Assembly: GCA_026196105.1 (NCBI GenBank)
Contig: JAPHRK010000077.1
Location: 1 to 46,569 of the forward strand
Source of the DNA: Rhodospirillales bacterium
GTDB taxonomy: Bacteria > Pseudomonadota > Alphaproteobacteria > Rhodospirillales > JAPHRK01
Direction: 5' to 3'
DNA: 46,569 nucleotides
Shown here: positions 26,638 through 35,331 of the stretch, in pieces
Position numbering within the stretch: position 1 is the stretch's first letter
Layout: each line of letters begins with the position of its first letter
Position numbers and translations under genes: made by a program
The notes under the pieces: generated by a model
Databases searched by the model: none
Seen by the model: only the letters and a program-made list of their open reading frames with translations
Told to the model about the DNA's origin: nothing

Positions 26638-29079
26638 ATGGCACGGACAGTTGGAAATATGCAGCGGAGCACCATTCTTCCTGAGGGAACAACGGACTTT
26701 ATGCTGCGACGGGCGAAAGAGGGCGCTGGCCTTCTTCTCGTTGTGGGTGCGCTGGCTCTCTCAGCCGCGCTTTTGACCTTTAATAGCAGTGACCCTTCTC
26801 TCAATACAGCCTCGGGATTAGGTCCTGCCCATAATTTACTGGGCACGGTTGGTGCTTATATTTCTGATCTTTTACTCCAAACCTTTGGGCTTTCTGGCGC
26901 TGTTCCTTCTTTGCTCCTAGGTGTTTGGGGCTGGCGTCTCTTTGAAAAACGTGAATTTCCTCATTTATGGCTTAGGGTTTTGATCGGCTTATGGGGTATG
27001 GTGGTTCTCTCCGTTGGCCTTAGCGCCATAGCATCACCTTTATGGTGGCCCCTCAGCGGCGGCCTCGGCGGGGTTTCAGGGCTCCTTCTCCTCCAAAAAG
27101 TTTCCTATGCCGCCCTTGCCCTTTTTGATGTTCAAATTAGCGGTACCCTTATTTATTACGGCATTGCGGCCTTAACCGGGCTTATTGGCGTGCTCTGCAT
27201 TATCTTTGCCTTTGGTCTCAGCGCTGCTGAATGGCGAGCCGTTGGTCAGACTATTGCTCAAATATCGAGCGGAATTTATCACTTTGGTATGATAGCTGGC
27301 TCCAAAGCCGGAACTTTTGCAAAGAATACAGCCGCAACTCGGATCGCCCCTAAAGTTTCTATGGGTGACGTTCTTGATCCTGTCGATACCCAACCTCAAG
27401 CCTCCGTTTTAGAGCGTACCCTTGTTGCTGAACCAGTTGTGGTTTCCTCAAGTGATCAGGTTGATGAACTGCCTTCAAAGCTCGTAGAAACCCGCGCACC
27501 GAAACCTAAACAAGGCAAACGCGCGGTTAAAGAAAAGCAACAGTCCCTCGACCTGATGCTTGATAGTGAATATTCTCTACCCCCATTGGACCTCCTTTCC
27601 ATGGGGGACCGGATTGCCCGCAAAAACCAGATTACCAATGATATGCTGGAGCAAAATGCTCGCTTGCTTGAATCTGTCCTAGATGACTTCGGCGTTCGCG
27701 GACAAATCGTTAAAGTCCGTCCAGGCCCAGTGGTTACCCTTTATGAGCTTGAACCTGCTCCCGGCACTAAAACCGCTCGGGTTATCGGCCTTGCTAATGA
27801 TATTGCTCGCTCTATGAGCGCTGTATCTGTTCGAATTGCGGTGGTTCCAGGCCAGAACGTCATCGGTATTGAACTACCTAACCTGACCCGTGAAACCGTT
27901 CATTTACGGGAAATGCTTGAATCTGAAAGCTTTGAAAAAGCTCAAAGCAGCCTGACATTGGCTTTGGGTAAAGATATTGGCGGCAGCCCTGTTAATGTTG
28001 ATTTGGCCCGGATGCCTCACCTGTTGATTGCCGGCACCACGGGTTCAGGCAAATCTGTTGCCGTGAACACCATGATTTTAAGCCTGCTTTATTCCATGTC
28101 GCCGGATCAATGTAAGTTCATCATGGTTGATCCCAAGATGCTGGAACTTTCCGTCTATGACGGCATTCCTCACTTGCTGGCTCCGGTTGTCACCGACCCC
28201 AACAAAGCCGTGGTTGCTTTGAAGTGGACCGTTCGGGAAATGGAAGACCGTTATCGGGCCATGGCCCAATTGGGTGTCCGCAATATTTCTGGTTATAACG
28301 CTCGCCTTGCTGAAGCACGCAAAAAGAATGAAGCCTTATCACGCACAGTCCAAACCGGCTTCGACGAAGCGGGCAAACCTGTTTATGAGGAACAACCTCT
28401 TTGCATGGACCCATTGCCTTTCATCGTTGTCATTGTTGATGAAATGGCCGATCTGATGCTGGTCGCAGGCAAAGACATTGAGGCCACCATTCAGCGCTTG
28501 GCACAAATGGCGCGTGCGGCTGGCATTCACTTGATTATGGCGACCCAACGGCCTTCTGTTGATGTCATCACGGGTACCATTAAAGCTAACTTCCCAACCC
28601 GGATTAGTTTCCAGGTGACCTCAAAAATTGATAGTCGCACCATCCTTGGCGAACAAGGCGCTGAACAGCTGCTTGGTCAGGGTGATATGCTCTATATGGC
28701 AGGCGGCGGGCGGATCAGCCGGGTTCATGGACCTTTTGTCGCCGATGGTGAAGTCGAATCAGTCGTTGCAGCCCTTAAAGCACAAGGCCAACCCAGCTAT
28801 GTTGAAGCTGTAACCGTTGAAGATGAGAACGCCCCGCCTATTCTCGGTGCGCCAGGAAGTGATGGAGGCAATAGCGGCTCTAAAGATGATCAACTCTATG
28901 ATCAAGCCATTGCCGTCGTTGCTCGGGAAGGCAAGGCCTCCACCAGCTTTGTTCAACGCCACCTACAAATCGGCTATAACCGCGCGGCTCGCCTGATTGA
29001 GCGCATGGAAGCCGAAGGGGTCATCAGCAAAGCCAACCGTGTTGGTAAGCGCGAAGTTCTAGTCAGCCATCACGAATAA
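26638..29079 (+). CDS. ftsK: DNA translocase FtsK
   Basis: This 813-residue protein links division and chromosome segregation. Four membrane segments lie in about residues 28-200, then a short low-complexity linker (about 230-310). The alpha/beta RecA-like motor has the Walker A motif GTTGSGKS (466-473) and the Walker B region FIVVIVDEMADL. The C-terminal winged-helix gamma domain (about 745-813, LYDQAIAVVAREGKASTSFV) reads orienting DNA sequences. The linker is short, as in many alphaproteobacterial FtsK proteins. The first ATG lacks a ribosome site; ATG 26659 (MQRSTILPEG) after GGAAAT is an alternative start. Confidence 0.95.
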   Translation: MARTVGNMQRSTILPEGTTDFMLRRAKEGAGLLLVVGALALSAALLTFNSSDPSLNTASGLGPAHNLLGTVGAYISDLLLQTFGLSGAVPSLLLGVWGWRLFEKREFPHLWLRVLIGLWGMVVLSVGLSAIASPLWWPLSGGLGGVSGLLLLQKVSYAALALFDVQISGTLIYYGIAALTGLIGVLCIIFAFGLSAAEWRAVGQTIAQISSGIYHFGMIAGSKAGTFAKNTAATRIAPKVSMGDVLDPVDTQPQASVLERTLVAEPVVVSSSDQVDELPSKLVETRAPKPKQGKRAVKEKQQSLDLMLDSEYSLPPLDLLSMGDRIARKNQITNDMLEQNARLLESVLDDFGVRGQIVKVRPGPVVTLYELEPAPGTKTARVIGLANDIARSMSAVSVRIAVVPGQNVIGIELPNLTRETVHLREMLESESFEKAQSSLTLALGKDIGGSPVNVDLARMPHLLIAGTTGSGKSVAVNTMILSLLYSMSPDQCKFIMVDPKMLELSVYDGIPHLLAPVVTDPNKAVVALKWTVREMEDRYRAMAQLGVRNISGYNARLAEARKKNEALSRTVQTGFDEAGKPVYEEQPLCMDPLPFIVVIVDEMADLMLVAGKDIEATIQRLAQMARAAGIHLIMATQRPSVDVITGTIKANFPTRISFQVTSKIDSRTILGEQGAEQLLGQGDMLYMAGGGRISRVHGPFVADGEVESVVAALKAQGQPSYVEAVTVEDENAPPILGAPGSDGGNSGSKDDQLYDQAIAVVAREGKASTSFVQRHLQIGYNRAARLIERMEAEGVISKANRVGKREVLVSHHE

Positions 29080-29116
29080 GCCTTATTTAATCTCTAGGCT
29101 ATTTCTCATTCATCAT

Positions 29117-29135
29117 CACCGGGCTTGACCCGGTG
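29117..29135. repeat. Palindromic element with CCGGGCTTGACCCGG core
   Basis: CACCGGG (29117-29123), CTTGA, CCCGGTG (29129-29135) is a GC-rich perfect inverted repeat in an AT-richer gap between ftsK and lolA. From memory, palindromes with this core are scattered through many alphaproteobacterial genomes. Only one copy is in the window, so its repeat nature cannot be shown here. It may also terminate ftsK, though no T run follows. Confidence 0.5.
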
Positions 29136-29182
29136 AACCAGGCTCATCATAAACATGGTGTTCGATAATCAACAGGTACCTT

Positions 29183-29854
29183 ATGGTGTTTTTGCGCAAA
29201 CTAATCGTCATCGTTACAGTTGGAATTCTCTGGACCAGTGCGGTTCAGGCAGCAAATGAAAAGCCAGCTAAAGCGCTTCCGGCTAAGTTGACACCGAGTG
29301 AAGCGGCAACCGTCGTCAAGGTCGAAAAATATCTAAACTCCCTCACAACCATTCGCTCTCGTTTTATTCAAGCTTCCTCTAACGGAGCAATTTCTGAAGG
29401 ATGGGCTTATGTACAACGCCCTGGACGGTTTAGATTTGAATATGATCCCCCAGTCCCTGTTGTCATCATCGCCGATGGCTGGTGGATTGGATATTATGAC
29501 CTGGAACTTGAGCAAAAGAGCCATACTTTGGTCAGCAGTACACCTGCTAGTCTTTTGGTCGGGGAAAAAATATCCTTCAAAAAAGACATTATCGTTACCG
29601 CTTATCATCAAGAAAAAGATTTTATCAGTCTCAGCATAACCAGCTCTGATGAAGATCAAGAAGGGGTTTTAACCCTGACCTTCAGCAAAGAGCCTTTCCG
29701 ACTACGTCAGTGGTCAATAATTGATGCTCAAGGTATTCATACGGACGTCACCTTGATGAAGCCTGAGTTTGGTATCACATTGAAAAAAGAGCTTTTCTAT
29801 CAGGAAAATGAAGTGAAGCTCATCCGTAAATTTGGCCAAAAGAAACCCTCCTAA
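29183..29854 (+). CDS. lolA: Outer-membrane lipoprotein carrier LolA
   Basis: This 223-residue periplasmic protein has a signal peptide (about 1-23, ending VQAAN). The LolA fold is visible in the MxxIxxRFxQ-like start (LTTIRSRFIQ), the PGRFRFEYDPP motif and the aromatic loop DGWWIGYYDLELEQ. LolA ferries lipoproteins from LolCDE to the outer membrane. The ftsK-lolA-xth order is conserved in alphaproteobacteria. Stop at 29854 is followed by 285 bases without a gene but with structured sequence. Confidence 0.94.
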   Translation: MVFLRKLIVIVTVGILWTSAVQAANEKPAKALPAKLTPSEAATVVKVEKYLNSLTTIRSRFIQASSNGAISEGWAYVQRPGRFRFEYDPPVPVVIIADGWWIGYYDLELEQKSHTLVSSTPASLLVGEKISFKKDIIVTAYHQEKDFISLSITSSDEDQEGVLTLTFSKEPFRLRQWSIIDAQGIHTDVTLMKPEFGITLKKELFYQENEVKLIRKFGQKKPS

Positions 29855-29910
29855 AAGTACTTTCCAAATAATTATTCGAAAATTGCATATCAGTATTGCA
29901 AAAAATGCAT

Positions 29911-29939
29911 TTGTGAATCTCGCTGGTAGTACCATTTAA
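29911..29939 (+). promoter_or_regulatory. Candidate promoter of the intergenic small RNA
   Basis: TTGTGA (29911-29916), 17 bases, ATTTAA (29934-29939). Spacing is ideal and the boxes are moderate. It would start transcription near 29947, just before the run of stem-loops. Confidence 0.35.
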
Positions 29940-29946
29940 GATATGT

Positions 29947-30063
29947 CTATCGGCTGGATGAAATATTCCAGTTAGAGCGAGAAAAGTACCCCCCTACTTT
30001 TCTCATGCTCCCATGGAGCTTCGTGCGCCCGACCCGTCCCCTAAACTGGTCGGGCGTATTTTT
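29947..30063 (+). ncRNA. Candidate small regulatory RNA between lolA and xth
   Basis: The stretch holds several consecutive stem-loops and no coding frame. The first is CTGGA/TCCAG at about 29954-29971. The second is a perfect 10-bp stem, GAGAAAAGTA (29979-29988) with TACTTTTCTC (29995-30004), closed by a six-C loop. The third is GCTCC/GGAGC at 30007-30019. The last is a strong intrinsic terminator, CGCCCGACC (30026-30034) with GGTCGGGCG (30048-30056), followed by TTTTT. C-rich exposed loops plus a terminator are typical of alphaproteobacterial trans-acting sRNAs that pair with ribosome sites. I cannot assign an Rfam family by eye. The alternative is simply the 3' region of the lolA transcript. 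Confidence 0.45.
30026..30063 (+). terminator. Rho-independent terminator before xth
   Basis: A 9-bp GC-rich stem, CGCCCGACC (30026-30034) and GGTCGGGCG (30048-30056), has a 13-base loop and is followed by ATTTTT. It ends either the lolA mRNA or the small RNA candidate. Confidence 0.85.
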
Positions 30064-30139
30064 GAGTTTTCTAATCTTTAGTATAAAAACATCAAAAGAT
30101 TACGAGACATATTTTATTTAAAAGATTAATAATACTCTT

Positions 30140-30952
30140 ATGAAAATTAAAATTGTCACTTGGAACGTTAATTCCGTTCGCTTGCGCATTGATCATCTCA
30201 CCAAACTTGTCGACCAATATCAACCTGATGTTATTTGCCTTCAGGAAACCAAAGTGGATGACCCACTTTTTCCTCATTTAGAAATTTCAGGGCTTGGTTA
30301 CCCTTATCGGGCAGTCCATGGTCAAAAAAGCTATAATGGCCTGGCGATTCTTTCTAAGATTCCTTTTGAAGGAGAAGAAAGAACCCATAGCTGGTGTGGC
30401 AAAGATGATCGCAGGCATCAATCGGTCGATCTTAGCTGCGGACTTGAGCTTCATAATCTCTATATTCCGGCGGGAGGGGACCTACCAGATGCCAAGCAAA
30501 ACCCAAAATTTGCTCATAAGCTCAACTTTTTGACCGAACAAACCGCATGGTGGCTACAAAGACAGGACCCTAAGGCCAAACGAATGATCGTTGGTGATTT
30601 TAATATTGCCCCCCGAGAAAACGATGTCTGGTCTCACAAAGCCTTAAAAAACACCATCACCCACACCCAGGTAGAAATAGATCATTTGACTGATTTTCAA
30701 TCTTCAGGGCCCTGGCACGATGCCTTGATTGCTAAATTGCCAGAGGATGAAAAGCCCTACACTTGGTGGAGCTACCGCAACCGTAATTGGCCCGGGCCAG
30801 ACCCGTCGAAGGATCGTGGTCGACGCTTAGATCATATATGGGCATCACCAAATTTAGACCAAATGGTGGAAAAAATAACCATTGTGCGAGAAATCAGAGG
30901 CTGGGAACGTCCTTCTGATCATTCCCCTGTCATGGTGACTTTAGATATTTAA
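30140..30952 (+). CDS. xth: Exodeoxyribonuclease III (AP endonuclease family)
   Basis: This 270-residue enzyme of the exonuclease III/APE1 family acts in base-excision repair. Motifs in order are the Asn of TWNVNSVR (about 7-14), the metal Glu of CLQETKVDD (about 34-42), VGDFNIAP, and the C-terminal RRLDHIWAS and SDHSPVMVTLDI with the catalytic His. Its stop codon overlaps the stop of the opposing cyclase gene by two bases. Confidence 0.95.
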   Translation: MKIKIVTWNVNSVRLRIDHLTKLVDQYQPDVICLQETKVDDPLFPHLEISGLGYPYRAVHGQKSYNGLAILSKIPFEGEERTHSWCGKDDRRHQSVDLSCGLELHNLYIPAGGDLPDAKQNPKFAHKLNFLTEQTAWWLQRQDPKAKRMIVGDFNIAPRENDVWSHKALKNTITHTQVEIDHLTDFQSSGPWHDALIAKLPEDEKPYTWWSYRNRNWPGPDPSKDRGRRLDHIWASPNLDQMVEKITIVREIRGWERPSDHSPVMVTLDI

Positions 30953-32301
30953 TCACGGTATATATAAAGGTTCATAGGGGTTTCAACACCACTTACAGCC
31001 CTTTTTTCCCGTGCAATCCATCGATCAGAACCCTTATAACCATTTTTAAGCGCTATTTTTAAACAAACTTCTGAAATAACTGCTCGACTCTCTTCACTTT
31101 TTACATGTTTTTCGAGCTTTGCAGCCTGATTCACTGCATCACCAAGTACAGTATATTCTAAGTGGTTATCGTCACCAATCACCCCAAACACGATCGAACC
31201 GTAAGTCACAGCCGCATTAATCTCTATAGGGGACAAACCTTGGTCTTGCCTCTGCTGATTCCAGCTATCAACTCGTTCAAATAGGTGTTCTACAGCTCTT
31301 AAGGCGTCAGCTGCGCAAGATGAGTTTTCTTTAACGGCCCCAAAGGAAGCCAAAATACCATCTCCTAAGTATTTATCGACAATACCGTTACAGTCATGAA
31401 TGACAGGGACAACTTGAGCCTGATAGTCGGTTAATAAAGTAATTTGTTCCGAAGGGGTTAAAGAAGCTGCAAGTGGCGTAAACCCTCGAATATCAAGGAA
31501 CATGATCGTACAATCACGAGCAATACCATGGCCTAATCCTATTTCCTGATCAGATTTAGCTATTTTTTCTGCAACAGGGCCTGAAAAAAACTTAGAAAGT
31601 GATTTTGCTGCCTGAGTTTCCCGCACGGAGCTTACAAGTAACGCTCGAGCTCGAGAAACAGAGAAACCTAAGATCAAGGTTACTAACAAGATAGAAATTA
31701 TTTTATCAAATTCAGCACCAAGTAAGACACTATTGGACGTAATATATTCCACATAATCTCGGGTAATCATCGGATCAGATGGATCAGCAGTTACGACATA
31801 AATTACCAGAATCATCCATCCAGCCGCTGCAAAAATGCCGGAAAGGAAAATATATCTGGCCTCAAAACGTAATGTTCTCAAGGCGATAAAGATAAAAACA
31901 TAAAGTAATGTGGGAGATTTAAGATAGAATGAGGGCGGCTGCATATACTGTAGATGAAAAAACCAAATTGTCCCCATTAGTAACGCGATATCGGCAACAA
32001 CGGACAAAATGATAAACCAGCCCGGCAGATCGGTTTTATAACTTAAATAAAGTCGAATAAGGGTAAAAGACAGATAGCTCGCCAAAACCCATGGCACAGG
32101 GCTAAATTCTAGATCAGGATTGTTAGGCCTTGGAGCAAGAAAGTAGAGAATGGCAAAAACCATCACCACAGCAAGCTGTATCCAGCCAATCAACCGCTCA
32201 CTTTGGCTTTGCTCACAGCGAATTGTTTCTGAGATTCGTTCCGGAAGCTTCTCACCTGTAATGTAACGACTGATAAACCTTTGAATGATCCCTTTAGACA
32301 T
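30949..32301 (-). CDS. Membrane class III adenylate/guanylate cyclase
   Basis: This 450-residue protein has six membrane helices (about residues 38-230) and a C-terminal class III cyclase domain. Metal-binding aspartates are in MFLDIRGFTPL and in DKYLGDGILASFGA; the transition-state region NQAAKLEKHVK is near the end. It makes cAMP or cGMP; which one cannot be told here. It starts 5 bases after the stop of the response regulator gene, so the two are probably coexpressed. It meets xth tail to tail with overlapping stop codons. Confidence 0.92.
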   Translation of the reverse strand: MSKGIIQRFISRYITGEKLPERISETIRCEQSQSERLIGWIQLAVVMVFAILYFLAPRPNNPDLEFSPVPWVLASYLSFTLIRLYLSYKTDLPGWFIILSVVADIALLMGTIWFFHLQYMQPPSFYLKSPTLLYVFIFIALRTLRFEARYIFLSGIFAAAGWMILVIYVVTADPSDPMITRDYVEYITSNSVLLGAEFDKIISILLVTLILGFSVSRARALLVSSVRETQAAKSLSKFFSGPVAEKIAKSDQEIGLGHGIARDCTIMFLDIRGFTPLAASLTPSEQITLLTDYQAQVVPVIHDCNGIVDKYLGDGILASFGAVKENSSCAADALRAVEHLFERVDSWNQQRQDQGLSPIEINAAVTYGSIVFGVIGDDNHLEYTVLGDAVNQAAKLEKHVKSEESRAVISEVCLKIALKNGYKGSDRWIAREKRAVSGVETPMNLYIYRD

Positions 32302-32306
32302 ATTGC

Positions 32307-32996
32307 TTAAGGTACCAACCGATATCCACCTGGCTCCGTAACCAAAATCTGAGAATCAGAAGGGGTTTTCTCAATTTTCTGCCTTAGGCGATAGACATGG
32401 GTTTCTAAAGTATGGGTGGTCACGCCAGCATTATAACCCCAGACCTCATCAAGCAAAACTTCCCGACTGACAACTTTATCACCAGAGCGATAAAGATATT
32501 TCAAAATGGCCGTTTCTTTATCGGTCAAACGTACTTTTTTGTTGGTCTCATTATCCACCAAGACTTTTCCACTTGGTTGGAAGGTATATGGCCCAATGGT
32601 GAAAACAGCATCTTCGCTTTGTTCATGTTGACGGATTTGCGCTCTTAAACGCGCCATCAGTACGCCAAGACGGAAGGGCTTAGCGATGTAATCATTGGCT
32701 CCAGCATCGAGTCCTAAGATAGTATCAGCATCTGTGGTGGCTCCAGTTAACATAATAATCGGAGATTTAACCCCATTACGGCGCATCAATCGACAAACAT
32801 CACGTCCATCCATATCGGGCAGGCCAACATCGAGCAGAATTATATCAAAGTAGTCTTTCTTGATGATCTCAAGGCTCTCGGCCCCAGTAGTAGCGACAAT
32901 GGTGACAAATTCTTCATGCAATTGTAGCTGTTCGCTCAGCATTTGCCTTAGGCTTTCATCATCGTCTACCAGGAGGATACGTTTCTCAGTGGACAT
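32307..32996 (-). CDS. OmpR-family response regulator
   Basis: This 229-residue protein has a receiver domain (acid pocket Asp11-13, phospho-acceptor Asp56 in LLDVGLPD, Lys in YIAKPF) and a winged-helix DNA-binding domain (about 130-229) ending in THTLETHVYRLRQKIEK. No histidine kinase gene is next to it. The downstream cyclase gene is 5 bases away, suggesting one transcription unit that links phosphorelay output and cyclic-nucleotide production. Confidence 0.94.
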   Translation of the reverse strand: MSTEKRILLVDDDESLRQMLSEQLQLHEEFVTIVATTGAESLEIIKKDYFDIILLDVGLPDMDGRDVCRLMRRNGVKSPIIMLTGATTDADTILGLDAGANDYIAKPFRLGVLMARLRAQIRQHEQSEDAVFTIGPYTFQPSGKVLVDNETNKKVRLTDKETAILKYLYRSGDKVVSREVLLDEVWGYNAGVTTHTLETHVYRLRQKIEKTPSDSQILVTEPGGYRLVP

Positions 32997-33164
32997 TTTT
33001 TCTCCCTAACTTGGACCTATCAGCTGAATTTACAGTATCTTAGCATGAACGCAAAAAGTTGCTACAGGAATAAAAGTAGGCATGAAAGTAAAAAAAGGGA
33101 GAGGGTTTGGTTCTTTTTATGACATTTTTTTTGACATCAAGCCAATAGCGGTTAAAAAAGCGTC

Positions 33165-34316
33165 ATGCCTCATCGTACATCGCTTTCAGGGTTGCAAGAA
33201 AAACCCAATCCAAAAGAACTTTTATCGGTTGATCGTGCCGTTTCTGATCTACGCCGTGGCGGGATTGTCGTAGTTCGTGGAAATAACCAAAAAACCCGTT
33301 TAGTTCTTGCCGCTGAAGGCGCAACAACCGCACGCCTTGACCGTCTTAAAGAGCTCTCTTCTGGTAATCCCTACTTAGCAATCACTGGGAAAAGAGCCGA
33401 AGTTCTTGGGTTAACCGATTATCAGGCATCTGTTGTCGTTTTGCGCCCTAAAGAAGGTCTCACAGCTTGGGTCGCTTCAGATTTAGCGGACCCTCTCTCT
33501 GATCCTGAACGCCTCTCTGGTTTAAATGCAGATTCTAAAGGAATTGAAAGTCAAGGCTGTGAAGCCGCTGCCATTGGTTTAGCCAAAATTGCTCGTATGT
33601 TGCCCGCCGTTGTTGTTGCAGATTTAGCCGATGCTAAAGCCGCCGCTTACCCCGTGGCCTGGGCTGAAAATAACGACCTTTTGGTCGTCGAATCCGAACA
33701 TATCTTCTCATATGAGCTTAATGCGGCCCAAAGCTTGAGCCTGATTAGCGAAGCCAAGGTTCCGCTCTTAGATGCTGAAGACACAAAAATTTTGACTTTC
33801 CGCCCAGGTGATGGGGGCATTGAACATCTGGCAATTGTTGTTGGCAAGCCAGACCCAACCCAACCCGTTTTAACGCGACTCCATTCGGAGTGCTTTACCG
33901 GAGATTTACTTGGGTCCCTCCGCTGTGATTGTGGTGACCAGTTGCGCGGTGCTATTGCAGAAATCGCTCAACAAGGAAGCGGCGTTCTTCTCTACTTAGC
34001 TCAAGAAGGTCGTGGTATTGGCTTAGTTAATAAGCTCCGAGCCTATGAACTCCAGGACCGCGGCGCTGATACGATTGATGCCAACGAACAGTTGGGCTTT
34101 GATGCCGATGAGCGCGTTTACCTGCCTGCCGCGGAAATGCTTCGTCAACTAAACTATAAATCAATTAGGTTACTGACAAATAATCCCGATAAAGTACAGG
34201 CTTTGTCAGGGTTTGGGATTGAAATTAAAGAACGTGTTGCTCATGCTTTTCCGTCTAATCAACACAACGAGCTATATCTCAATACAAAAGCAGCTCGTAG
34301 TGGACACTTGTTCTAG
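33165..34316 (+). CDS. ribA: GTP cyclohydrolase II with degenerate RibB-like N-terminal domain
   Basis: This 383-residue protein has a complete C-terminal GTP cyclohydrolase II domain. The zinc cysteines are in SECFTGDLLGSLRCDCGDQL, and the GTP/catalytic region includes QEGRGIGL and RLLTNNPDKV. The N-terminal ~190 residues align in pattern with DHBP synthase (LRRGGIVVVRG at about 26-36) but lack the acidic DDE and ENEGD catalytic motifs. Only the cyclohydrolase step of riboflavin synthesis is therefore expected. Similar inactive fusions are known in alphaproteobacteria. No good ribosome site precedes the ATG. Confidence 0.92.
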   Translation: MPHRTSLSGLQEKPNPKELLSVDRAVSDLRRGGIVVVRGNNQKTRLVLAAEGATTARLDRLKELSSGNPYLAITGKRAEVLGLTDYQASVVVLRPKEGLTAWVASDLADPLSDPERLSGLNADSKGIESQGCEAAAIGLAKIARMLPAVVVADLADAKAAAYPVAWAENNDLLVVESEHIFSYELNAAQSLSLISEAKVPLLDAEDTKILTFRPGDGGIEHLAIVVGKPDPTQPVLTRLHSECFTGDLLGSLRCDCGDQLRGAIAEIAQQGSGVLLYLAQEGRGIGLVNKLRAYELQDRGADTIDANEQLGFDADERVYLPAAEMLRQLNYKSIRLLTNNPDKVQALSGFGIEIKERVAHAFPSNQHNELYLNTKAARSGHLF

Positions 34317-34422
34317 GTAAAACCAGCCCACTACCCCAAAACGGTACCCGGAAAATTCTGCCTTCTTTAGCTCTCTCTTGAGCTAACATATTGATTCTAC
34401 TTATTCCTTTCTTGGCATCCTC

Positions 34423-34438
34423 TTTGCAATGTTTATGC
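34423..34438 (+). promoter_or_regulatory. Sigma-54 (-24/-12) promoter of an unnamed gene
   Basis: TGGCATCCTCTTTGCA matches the sigma-54 consensus in both elements: TGGCA at -24 and a perfect TTGCA at -12, with the GG and GC exactly 12 bases apart. Transcription would start near 34449, right before the ribosome site AAGGAA (34450-34455) of the next gene. It is the best sigma-54 match in the window. Confidence 0.8.
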
Positions 34439-34462
34439 AAACGGGAAATAAGGAATAAAATA

Positions 34463-35305
34463 ATGGATATTTCTACAACTGGCGCTGGCTCTGCCCTGAT
34501 ACCGGCAAAGACTGAACAGGACACAGGGTTTCAAGGTTTTGGGAAAGACGGATTTACCTTCTTTGACTTCCTCGACATCATTAATCCCCTCCAACATATC
34601 CCCATTGTAAATACAGCCTATCGCTCTATGACCGGCGATGAAATTGATCCGGCTTCCAAAATTATTGGGGGCAGTCTATTTGGCGGACCGATTGGTGGAG
34701 TAGCAGCGGTGGCTGACGTCGCTATTGAAGAAGCTACGGGTAAAGATGTAGGTCAACATGCCCTTGCTTTATTTGACGGTGAAGAAACCGAACAAATTGC
34801 CTCCCTTGACACCAATAAACCCCAAGGGAATACCCCTCTCGCATTTGCGCCAGGACCAGGAGTGGATATTTCCCAATGGGCAGCAAACGCAGGAACCGGG
34901 GGAATTGATTGGCGAGATAATTTAAAATCCCAGTGGGATAACGCTCAAACATCCCCTCAACAGGTGGCAGAACTCTCAACTCAAGCTGCTGCTGCCCCGA
35001 TAACTTCGGCCCAACTTAATTCTCAACCCGCCCAACAAACCTCTCCTCAGTCAGTCCAAATGTCGAACCTTGCTGCTTTACAGGCTTTATCGGCCGACCT
35101 TAAACAGGCCAGAACGACGCAACTTGTGAGTAATTACGGGGCTATTCAAGGAGATAGCACAAGACCTTCAACAAATGAACCAACAGAAGCCTATGGTCGA
35201 GCAGCTCAAAAAAATGATAATGGTATGGGCTGGTTTTCTGATAAAATGAAAGCTGGAATTGAAAAATACCAGGCGGCTGGACAGCTAAAGACAGCTCTCA
35301 ACTAG
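34463..35305 (+). CDS. Conserved-looking protein of unknown function behind a sigma-54 promoter
   Basis: I start this 280-residue protein at the ATG 34463 because AAGGAA lies 7 bases upstream and because the longer frame from 34391 would begin upstream of the sigma-54 promoter. An ordered N-terminal core (about 25-110) contains FFDFLDIINPLQHIP, YRSMTGDEIDPASKIIGG and a glycine-rich hydrophobic stretch SLFGGPIGGVAAVADVA. The rest is Gln/Ala/Ser-rich and probably disordered, ending in a short helix (GWFSDKMKAGIEKYQAAG). There is no signal peptide. I recall similar unnamed proteins in other Rhodospirillales but cannot verify it. Sigma-54 control points to nitrogen or flagellar regulation; function unknown. 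The next gene follows after 26 bases. Confidence 0.8.
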   Translation: MDISTTGAGSALIPAKTEQDTGFQGFGKDGFTFFDFLDIINPLQHIPIVNTAYRSMTGDEIDPASKIIGGSLFGGPIGGVAAVADVAIEEATGKDVGQHALALFDGEETEQIASLDTNKPQGNTPLAFAPGPGVDISQWAANAGTGGIDWRDNLKSQWDNAQTSPQQVAELSTQAAAAPITSAQLNSQPAQQTSPQSVQMSNLAALQALSADLKQARTTQLVSNYGAIQGDSTRPSTNEPTEAYGRAAQKNDNGMGWFSDKMKAGIEKYQAAGQLKTALN

Positions 35306-35331
35306 TATTCTTTTTTAGCTAAGGTATAACT

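Noticed and set aside
26402-26692. Minus-strand frame of 96 codons between rsgA and ftsK
   Set aside because: It overlaps the ftsK start, has no ribosome site and no recognisable motif; cysteine- and arginine-rich composition is unlike the neighbours.
33082-33273. Plus-strand frame of 63 codons overlapping the ribA start
   Set aside because: It overlaps ribA out of frame by over 100 bases and has no motif; a translated leader cannot be excluded but nothing supports it.
34391-34462. Upstream ATG extension of the unnamed sigma-54-driven gene
   Set aside because: The ATG at 34391 lies upstream of the promoter at 34423-34438; the extension would not be on the transcript.
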